A stretch of DNA of 8,015 bases from Phycisphaerae bacterium (GTDB taxonomy: Bacteria > Planctomycetota > Phycisphaerae > Sedimentisphaerales > Anaerobacaceae). The DNA lies in contig JAUWBX010000060.1 in NCBI GenBank assembly GCA_030609625.1, positions 1-8,015 of the forward strand, in the 5' to 3' direction. Shown here piece by piece: positions 1-4,677 of this stretch. The notes under the pieces are model-generated. The model saw only the letters and a list, made by a program, of their open reading frames with translations. It had not been told where the DNA came from and searched no databases. The stretch's first letter is position 1, and every line of letters starts with the position of its first letter. A program made the translations under genes and the position numbers.

Positions 1-167
1 ATATCAAGTTTAAAATTCAAGTCTTTTTTAGTATTTTTCGAAGTTTTTTTAGCCGGAATAGTCACAAAATACGAATTTGGCGACTTATCATCAATAATAT
101 TATTTTGACACACCTCAGCTATCATTTTGGTACGAAAATCAGGTTTTTCAGCGATTCTTACCACCAT
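1..167 (-). CDS. Hypothetical protein, N-terminal part (runs off left edge)
   Basis: An open frame on the minus strand begins at ATG 167-165 and continues to the window edge, giving 55 residues that begin MVVRIAEKPDFRTKMIAEV. The start is supported by AAAGGTG at 182-176, 8 nt upstream. The visible part is hydrophilic and Lys-rich, with no signal peptide or membrane segment and no family I recognise. Its codons are richer in A/T than those of the genes to the right. The same frame stays open upstream to a TGA at 311-309 but has no ATG, GTG or TTG there, so the start could be mis-set if a rare start is used. The gene lies divergent from the M48 protease. That this is a real gene is an inference from the open frame and the ribosome-binding site. 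Confidence 0.5.
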   Translation of the reverse strand, partial: MVVRIAEKPDFRTKMIAEVCQNNIIDDKSPNSYFVTIPAKKTSKNTKKDLNFKLD

Positions 168-173
168 TTTTTG

Positions 174-188
174 GACACCTTTGGTGTC
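174..188 (-). promoter_or_regulatory. Hairpin overlapping the ribosome-binding site of the left-edge gene
   Basis: Positions 174-179 (GACACC) and 183-188 (GGTGTC) form a perfect 6-bp inverted repeat with a 3-nt spacer. Read on the minus strand, the AAAGGTG ribosome-binding site (182-176) falls in the loop and one stem arm. In mRNA the hairpin would mask translation initiation at 167. It could equally be a dyad operator or chance. Confidence 0.35.
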
Positions 189-278
189 AGTTTCTACTTG
201 ATTCTTGGCCTGCCCAAGCTTACAATCAGTGTACAGCCGTTTTTTGACGGCATAAAATGTATATATAGGGTTGAACGG

Positions 279-308
279 CGGACAATACCGGCAATGCTCG
301 GATATAAC
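279..308 (+). promoter_or_regulatory. Weak candidate promoter for the M48 protease gene
   Basis: CGGACA (279-284) and TATAAC (303-308) are separated by 18 bp. The -10 matches the sigma70 consensus at 5 of 6 positions and the -35 at 4 of 6. Transcription would start near 315, giving a leader of about 16 nt before GTG 331. The match is modest, and sigma-factor preferences in the presumed host group are poorly known to me. Confidence 0.25.
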
Positions 309-330
309 TCATAAAGGAAAATTTTGCGAG

Positions 331-1068
331 GTGAGCGGTCTGTTCTACAATTTGGGCAAGAAGGTCGGGCCAAAAGTTCGCAAGGCTAAGTGGTTCTGGC
401 AATCAATGACCGGCAGCGAAGCTGACGCTATCAAAGTCGAAAACGAGGTCGGCCTGGACCTGGCACGCGAAATCAGGCGCCAGTTGGGGCTTGACCAGGA
501 ACCACAGACCGAACAAATACTGAACGAAATAGGTGACCGTCTGACTGCCTGCGTCACTAACAAGTCTCGTAAATTCAGTTTTGAAACCGTCAAAGGCACC
601 GAACCTAATGCGTTCGCTCTGCCGGGCGGGTTCATCTTTGTAACCCGGTCATTGATGGAGCTGTGCCGGTACAATCAGGACGAGGTTGCATTTATCCTTG
701 GACATGAGATGAGCCACGTCATCCGGGGCCACGCGATGGCCCGTATCATCAGCAATTCAGCCATTGCCACCGTATCCCGGGCTGCACCCATTCGCGGCCT
801 TCTTGCCGGTTGGCTGCGCAAGGTTGGTGTGCAGTTCCTTGAAAGTGCATATTCCCAGGACCTGGAGTCCGAAGCCGACAAGTTCGGAGTGCGTCTTGTT
901 GCGGCCGCTGGTTATGACTCTGGCGCCTGTGTGCAATTACTCTCGCGCTTAGCCAAGCTCAGCTCACCTACGGGCAAATTAGACCTCGGCAGCTATTTTT
1001 CCTCGCACCCACCTTTCAAGGCCCGTATCCAAAATATCAATCATTTGCTGCGAAAGTGGTCGAGCTAA
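331..1068 (+). CDS. M48 family zinc metalloprotease (BepA/LoiP-like peptidase domain)
   Basis: This encodes a 245-residue zinc metalloprotease expected to cleave peptide bonds, as M48 enzymes do in protein quality control. The HExxH motif is HEMSH at residues 125-129, with zinc ligands H125 and H129 and catalytic E126. The third ligand is probably E181 in the ESEAD motif (179-183). The family's late SSHPP segment is at about 224-228. I chose GTG 331 because AAAGGA (313-318) lies upstream and the protein then starts VSGLFYNLGKKVG, which I recall as typical of short planctomycete M48 proteins. An in-frame TTG at 271 would add 20 residues of unlikely sequence. No signal peptide, lipobox or clear transmembrane helix is visible, and no TPR domain follows, so this is the bare peptidase module. 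Location is uncertain: cytoplasmic, or membrane-associated through the hydrophobic 130-170 stretch. The gene stands alone, with 325 bp before the next gene. The family call is firm; the substrate is unknown. Confidence 0.9.
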   Translation: MSGLFYNLGKKVGPKVRKAKWFWQSMTGSEADAIKVENEVGLDLAREIRRQLGLDQEPQTEQILNEIGDRLTACVTNKSRKFSFETVKGTEPNAFALPGGFIFVTRSLMELCRYNQDEVAFILGHEMSHVIRGHAMARIISNSAIATVSRAAPIRGLLAGWLRKVGVQFLESAYSQDLESEADKFGVRLVAAAGYDSGACVQLLSRLAKLSSPTGKLDLGSYFSSHPPFKARIQNINHLLRKWSS

Positions 1069-1207
1069 GTAAAATTTATCCTTCAAAAATTTAGAGAAAT
1101 ATGCTTGAGTACATTACTGATTCTGATAAAATGCTGAACCAGTGAAATATACGGACGTGTTGCTGTTATTGCAGAAAAGATAAAGGATTGGTTAGTAGCG
1201 TAAAGTC

Positions 1208-1235
1208 TTGACGCAAAATCGAGGTTAGGCATAAC
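1208..1235 (+). promoter_or_regulatory. Candidate sigma70-type promoter of the oxidoreductase cassette
   Basis: TTGACG (1208-1213, 5/6 match) and CATAAC (1230-1235, 4/6 match) are separated by 16 bp. The predicted transcription start is near 1242, just before the first palindromic element (1245). Without that element the leader to ATG 1394 would be about 27 nt; with it the leader is about 150 nt and carries strong hairpins. The rest of 1069-1207 shows no gene, terminator or other signal that I can support. Confidence 0.4.
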
Positions 1236-1244
1236 TCTAAATAG
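1235..1244. repeat. Left 10-bp direct repeat (target-site duplication) of element copy 1
   Basis: CTCTAAATAG at 1235-1244 is repeated exactly at 1360-1369, directly abutting both ends of the 115-bp element. The bases on either side differ, so the repeat is exactly 10 bp. This is the expected footprint of a transposition event. Confidence 0.7.
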
Positions 1245-1359
1245 TATCTGTTGCGGGAAACAAAAACTGACGATGTCACCCCTGCGGAAGCAGGGGTCCA
1301 GAGCGAAAAAGCTGGATTCCCGCTTTCGCGGGAATGACAAATACTGTTTCCGCAACAGG
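1245..1359. mobile_element. MITE-like nested palindromic element, copy 1 (115 bp)
   Basis: This non-coding element is bounded by exact 10-bp direct repeats. Its terminal inverted repeats are CTGTTGCGGGAAACA (1248-1262) and TGTTTCCGCAACAG (1345-1358), which match apart from one extra G. Inside lie two inverted 27-nt units, 1275-1301 and 1312-1338. Each is itself a hairpin: CCCCTGC/GCAGGGG with loop GGAA, and TTCCCGC/GCGGGAA with loop TTTC. The flanks of the units (GTCA/TGAC and TCCAG/CTGGA) can also pair, so a single strand could fold as a cloverleaf or one long hairpin. The GCGGGAAT-type core resembles short dispersed palindromes common in many bacteria. There is no transposase, so any movement would need a helper in trans. 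Copy 2 lies 1,169 bp downstream in the same orientation. Confidence 0.75.
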
Positions 1360-1369
1360 CTCTAAATAG
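1360..1369. repeat. Right 10-bp direct repeat (target-site duplication) of element copy 1
   Basis: This second CTCTAAATAG abuts the right end of the element and is identical to 1235-1244. It leaves only the ribosome-binding site (TGGAGGT, 1379-1385) between the element and the oxidoreductase start. Confidence 0.7.
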
Positions 1370-1393
1370 CCGAACAAATGGAGGTTTACGAAA

Positions 1394-2413
1394 ATGCTAA
1401 GAGTGGGCATTGTTGGATTCGGGTTTATGGGGCAAATGCACTACAAGTGCTGGAGGGCCCTGGAAGGTGCTGAAATTGTGGCGGTTTGCGACGTAAATCC
1501 GAGCATAGAAGAAGATACGAAAAGAGCGGTGGGTAACATCGGTGATACCGAAGAGGCGGTTGATTTCAGCAGCCTGCGGTTATACACGGATTTTGAGGAA
1601 ATGCTCAAAAGCGCCGAGCTTGATGCCGTTTCGATTACACTGCCGACGTCTCTGCATGCGGACTTTTCCATAAAAGCATTAGCTGCGGGAGTCAACGTTT
1701 TTTGCGAGAAGCCGATGGCACTAAACGTCGAAGACTGCGAACGGATGATCGCAGAGGCCAAACGCAGCGGAAAAGTTCTGCAAATCGGACACTGCGTACG
1801 ATTTTGGCCCGAATACGCCAAAGCAAAGCAGATAGTTGACAGCGGAGAGTACGGCAGGGTCATTGCAGCGACGTTTCAACGCCTGGGAACGGCCCCAACC
1901 TGGAGCATAGACAACTGGTTTATGGACGAAAAACGCAGTGGAGGAGTGGCCCTGGACCTGCACATCCACGATACCGATTTTGTGCAGTATCTTTTCGGGA
2001 TGCCGCGGGCGGTTTGCAGTTTTGGCGCAAAAGGCCTCGGCAGTGGGCTGGTACATATAGTTACACAGTATCTTTATGACGACGATAAGGTGGTAACCGC
2101 TGAAGGCGGCTGGGCGATGATGCCAGCGTTTGGGTTTGAGATGAGCTTTAACATTGTGTTGGCCAAAGCGACGATTGTCTATGATTTGACGCGTGAGCCG
2201 GCCTTTAAGGTTTGTCCGGCTGAAGGTGAGGCTTTCACTCCCGAAGTGCAGGAAGGGGACGGCTGGTTCCTGGAGATAGCGCATTTCGCCAAGGCGATAA
2301 GCGGAGAAAAGGTCGAGCCGATAACGACTCTGGAGCAGTCGCGGGATTCGGTTAGAATCGTGGAGGCGGAAAAGGAATCCGCGAGGAAGATGGAAAAAGT
2401 TTCGATTAGTTAG
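1394..2413 (+). CDS. Gfo/Idh/MocA family NAD(P)-dependent oxidoreductase
   Basis: This 339-residue protein is expected to oxidise or reduce a sugar, polyol or related substrate with NAD(P) in the cytoplasm. The N-terminal Rossmann fold shows GFGFMG (8-13), the dinucleotide-binding GxGxxG. The family's EKP motif is at 105-107, with K106 the presumed catalytic lysine. The second domain carries DLHIHDTD (188-195), matching the family's D-x-x-x-H-x-x-D region, with H192 as the likely catalytic histidine. Length is normal for the family. ATG 1394 is supported by TGGAGGT at 1379-1385, ending 8 nt upstream. It is the first gene of a same-strand set with the TIM-barrel and MFS genes. Palindromic elements lie on both sides: one about 34 bp upstream of the start, the other directly after the TAG stop. 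Members of this family act on many substrates (inositol, glucose-fructose, UDP-sugars), and the sequence does not decide among them. Confidence 0.92.
   Translation: MLRVGIVGFGFMGQMHYKCWRALEGAEIVAVCDVNPSIEEDTKRAVGNIGDTEEAVDFSSLRLYTDFEEMLKSAELDAVSITLPTSLHADFSIKALAAGVNVFCEKPMALNVEDCERMIAEAKRSGKVLQIGHCVRFWPEYAKAKQIVDSGEYGRVIAATFQRLGTAPTWSIDNWFMDEKRSGGVALDLHIHDTDFVQYLFGMPRAVCSFGAKGLGSGLVHIVTQYLYDDDKVVTAEGGWAMMPAFGFEMSFNIVLAKATIVYDLTREPAFKVCPAEGEAFTPEVQEGDGWFLEIAHFAKAISGEKVEPITTLEQSRDSVRIVEAEKESARKMEKVSIS
2404..2413. repeat. Left direct repeat of element copy 2, containing the oxidoreductase stop codon
   Basis: GATTAGTTAG at 2404-2413 matches AATTAGTTAA at 2529-2538 at 8 of 10 positions, with a shared 8-bp core ATTAGTTA. 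It includes the last codons and TAG stop of the oxidoreductase. It is read as a target-site duplication that has acquired mutations at its ends. Confidence 0.55.
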
Positions 2414-2528
2414 TATCTGTTGAGGAAAACAAAAACTGACTATGTCACCCCTGCGGAAGCAGGGATCCAGAGCGAAAAAGCTGGATTCCCGCTTTCGCGG
2501 GAATGACAAATACTGTTTCCGCAACAAG
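2414..2528. mobile_element. MITE-like nested palindromic element, copy 2 (115 bp)
   Basis: This element has the same length as copy 1 and aligns without gaps, with five differences (about 96% identity), in the same orientation. The inner 27-nt hairpin units are at 2444-2470 and 2481-2507. Terminal repeats are at 2417-2431 and 2514-2526; the left one has two changes from copy 1. One change (G to A near 2465) breaks the outermost pair of the first hairpin. The element starts at the base after the oxidoreductase stop codon and separates that gene from the TIM-barrel gene. Removing the element and one direct repeat would shrink that gap from 162 to about 37 bp. There is no U-run after its hairpins, so it is not a standard terminator, but it could stabilise the upstream mRNA end or lower downstream expression. 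Confidence 0.75.
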
Positions 2529-2538
2529 AATTAGTTAA
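2529..2538. repeat. Right direct repeat of element copy 2
   Basis: AATTAGTTAA shares the core ATTAGTTA with the end of the oxidoreductase gene at 2404-2413. It appears to be the displaced remnant of the original 3' end of that gene. Confidence 0.55.
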
Positions 2539-2575
2539 ATAAAGAAGAAAAAGATTCGAATTGGAGAATAGCACA

Positions 2576-3394
2576 ATGAAATGTAAGGATTGGCCGATAG
2601 GGATTTGCAGTTGGTCGCTGCAAACAGACGTCGCCGGCGTGGCAGATGCGATGGATAAAATCGGAATTGAACATGTACATTTGGCGGTCAGGGCTGCATT
2701 GGAAGACAAGGGAGACGATTACCTTGCAGCCGTGCAGAAGCAAAACTGGACTGTAAGCTGTACAATGATAGACTTTCCGCAGGAAGATTATTCGACGTTA
2801 GAGAGCATAAAAGTAACAGGCGGAATTGTACCGGATGAATACTGGGAGCAGAGTCGCCGGTTGTTCCTGGGCGCCGTTGAGGTAACGGTAAAGCTCGGTG
2901 TCAAATACCTCGCGATGCACGCCGGCTTTATCGATGAAAGTGACCCGGCATATACTAAGAAATTCTATGACCGTATCAAATATTTAGCTGATGCCGCCGG
3001 CCAAAAGAATATTATGTTGTTGCTGGAAACAGGCCAGGAAACGGCTGAAGAGCTGCGGGAATTCATGGAAAAATTAAATCATCCTGCGATTGGAGTCAAC
3101 TTTGACCCGGCGAATATGATTCTTTACGACAAGGGCAACCCAATCGAAGCGGTCAGGGTGCTGGCGCCCTGGATGAAACACATCCATATTAAGGATGCGA
3201 CTCGGACTACCCAGCCGGGCACTTGGGGTGCGGAAGTCCCCTGGGGTGACGGTCAGGTGGGGACGGAGGCATTTTTGAATGTGCTCGAAGAAATCGGCTT
3301 TAATGGTGTTCTGGCAATCGAACGCGAAGCGGGTGATGATAGGTTCGGAGATATTAAGCTGGCGGCTGAAAGGCTGTTGGGATTTAACGGATAA
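2576..3394 (+). CDS. Sugar phosphate isomerase/epimerase-like TIM-barrel protein (xylose isomerase-like, AP endonuclease 2 fold)
   Basis: This 272-residue protein is predicted to be a metal-dependent sugar or polyol isomerase or epimerase. The opening strand is GICSWSLQTD (9-18). Candidate metal ligands follow the family pattern: E151 (LLLETGQE), D177 (NFDPANM), H204 (HIHIKD, 202-207) and E249 (AIERE). H115 (MHAG) is also typical. Length is normal for the single-barrel family. I chose ATG 2576 because GGAGA (2563-2567) lies 8 nt upstream; a TTG at 2561 in the same frame has no better site and would put the ribosome-binding site inside the gene. There is no signal peptide, so it should be cytoplasmic. 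It sits 27 bp upstream of the MFS gene, and the pairing with a Gfo/Idh/MocA oxidoreductase is typical of sugar or inositol-type catabolic cassettes. The fold also includes endonuclease IV, but this context and length favour a sugar enzyme. The substrate is unknown. Confidence 0.88.
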   Translation: MKCKDWPIGICSWSLQTDVAGVADAMDKIGIEHVHLAVRAALEDKGDDYLAAVQKQNWTVSCTMIDFPQEDYSTLESIKVTGGIVPDEYWEQSRRLFLGAVEVTVKLGVKYLAMHAGFIDESDPAYTKKFYDRIKYLADAAGQKNIMLLLETGQETAEELREFMEKLNHPAIGVNFDPANMILYDKGNPIEAVRVLAPWMKHIHIKDATRTTQPGTWGAEVPWGDGQVGTEAFLNVLEEIGFNGVLAIEREAGDDRFGDIKLAAERLLGFNG

Positions 3395-3421
3395 AGGAAA
3401 AATAGACTTAAGGAGAACAAA

Positions 3422-4606
3422 ATGGAATGGAAACTGTATTTCGCCCTGAGCTTTGTAATGTTTATGGAGTACGCGGTCTGGGCCGCCTGGATGCCCGTAC
3501 TGGCCGCACGACTTCTGGGACCGCTAAAAATGACCGGCAAGCAGACCGGATGGATTTACGCCACCTTCCCGCTGGCGTGTATCTTCATGCCATTGGTGTC
3601 CGGGCAGCTCGCTGACAAGTATGTAAACACCGAAATCATCCTTGGCGTCGCTCACTTGTTAGGCGCAGTTCTAATGTTCATTGCTGTGCGCAAAACAACT
3701 TTCAAAAGCCTCTTTGTAGTTATGTTTCTCTATTCTATCTGCTATGCCGCCACACTGCCGCTGGCCAACTCCATCATGTTTCACCACCTTGCCAAAAACA
3801 ACCTCGACCCCGGTGCCCACTCAAAGTGGATATTCATCTGGGCGCCTGTTGCCTGGGCCTTTATCGGCTGGTCCCTTACCGGCTGGCGATGGATATTCAA
3901 AACCGGAGAGCTGGGAAAAGACTGCCTCTATCTCGCTGCTATCCTCTCGGTAATAATGGGCGTCGGATGTTTCTTTTTACCCGATACAGCACCCGCTGGA
4001 ACCGGCACCGCCCCGATACTCCAGGCTATGGAAATGTTCAAAGACACTAACTTCCTAATCTTTATTGCCGTCTCAATGGTCTTCTTCGGCCTGATGCAGT
4101 TCTACTTCCTCGGTACGGCGCCGTTCATGCAGGATAAGGGAATCCCAGCAAAGAACGTCCCGGCCTCGATGGGCATCGCGCAGGCCTTTCAGGCAATAGC
4201 AACCGTCGTCCTGATGGCCTTTTTGCTCGAAAAGCTCGGGACGAAATGGACATTGATCGTCGGAGCAACGTGCTGGTTCATACTGTACTTAGCCTACATA
4301 AAGCAGAAACCACGATGGATTATTGTTGCCTGCCAACCGTTCCACGGCCTGGCATATGTGCTCTTCGTCATCGTCGGCCAGATATTCGCAAACACCGTGG
4401 CCTCAGATGAAATAAGAGGTTCTATGCAGTCTTTGCTGTTCGCCGCCACTACCGGAGTCGGACTGTTCTGCGGAACGCAGTTCGCCGGTTTCATAATGGA
4501 CAAGTTCAGAAAAGAAGAGAAGTTCCAGTGGCGTCAGATTTTCATGGTACCGGGCGCGATAGCATTTGTGAGTATTTTGGTCTTTATATTGTTCTTCAAA
4601 GGATAA
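3422..4606 (+). CDS. MFS permease, nucleoside:H+ symporter-like (NupG/XapB group)
   Basis: This 394-residue inner-membrane protein has about 12 predicted helices, with the first at about 5-30 and the last at about 372-392. The loop between helices 2 and 3 has GQLADKY (61-67), a form of the MFS signature. Features that recall the nucleoside:H+ symporter group are QPFHGLAYVLF (305-315) and IRGSMQSL (331-338). A charged loop at about 360-370 (KFRKEEKFQW) precedes the last helix. ATG 3422 has AGGAG at 3411-3415 with 6-nt spacing. It is the last gene of the plus-strand cassette, 27 bp after the TIM-barrel gene, and probably imports that pathway's substrate. The nucleoside assignment is by resemblance only: planctomycete relatives with sugar enzymes nearby may carry sugars or polyols. 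Transcription probably ends at the inverted repeat 20 bp downstream. Confidence 0.85.
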   Translation: MEWKLYFALSFVMFMEYAVWAAWMPVLAARLLGPLKMTGKQTGWIYATFPLACIFMPLVSGQLADKYVNTEIILGVAHLLGAVLMFIAVRKTTFKSLFVVMFLYSICYAATLPLANSIMFHHLAKNNLDPGAHSKWIFIWAPVAWAFIGWSLTGWRWIFKTGELGKDCLYLAAILSVIMGVGCFFLPDTAPAGTGTAPILQAMEMFKDTNFLIFIAVSMVFFGLMQFYFLGTAPFMQDKGIPAKNVPASMGIAQAFQAIATVVLMAFLLEKLGTKWTLIVGATCWFILYLAYIKQKPRWIIVACQPFHGLAYVLFVIVGQIFANTVASDEIRGSMQSLLFAATTGVGLFCGTQFAGFIMDKFRKEEKFQWRQIFMVPGAIAFVSILVFILFFKG

Positions 4607-4625
4607 ATGCTGCTCGATAGTATAT

Positions 4626-4664
4626 ACTCGCTCCTCGATACTCGTAGAGCATCGAGGAGCGAGT
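4626..4664. terminator. Perfect 14-bp inverted repeat between convergent genes, probable bidirectional terminator
   Basis: ACTCGCTCCTCGAT (4626-4639) pairs with ATCGAGGAGCGAGT (4651-4664) around an 11-nt loop. It fills the 71-bp gap between the MFS stop and the convergent parvulin-like stop. The position suits termination from both sides. The plus side has only TTTT at 4670-4673 and the minus side has no U-run, so it is not a textbook intrinsic terminator. Transcript-end stabilisation is the alternative. Confidence 0.6.
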
Positions 4665-4677
4665 TATAATTTTAGCC

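Noticed and set aside
105..314. Plus-strand frame of 69 codons near the left edge
   Set aside because: It has no convincing ribosome-binding site, reads as an odd aromatic-rich product, and overlaps the better-supported minus-strand frame and the intergenic region.
271..330. TTG 271 as the start of the M48 protease
   Set aside because: The 20 added residues do not resemble the family and there is no ribosome-binding site; GTG 331 gives the expected N-terminus.
1083..1355. Minus-strand reading frame starting MRKQYLSFPRKRESS
   Set aside because: The start of the frame is a translation of the palindromic element (copy 1). SFPRKRESS-type peptides are a well-known artefact of this kind of repeat, and the remainder has no ribosome-binding site or family resemblance.
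1245..1359. Cloverleaf-like fold of the palindromic element as a tRNA
   Set aside because: There is no 7-nt anticodon loop, T-loop consensus or acceptor end. The fold comes from nested inverted repeats.
1245..2528. The two repeat copies as a CRISPR remnant
   Set aside because: The copies are 115 bp long, separated by a full gene, and carry terminal repeats and target duplications. There are no regular spacers or cas genes.
1721..2709. Minus-strand frames at 1721-2527 and 2440-2709, including CHSRESGNPA-type peptide
   Set aside because: They translate element copy 2 and run antisense through the oxidoreductase and TIM-barrel genes, whose motifs on the plus strand are unmistakable.
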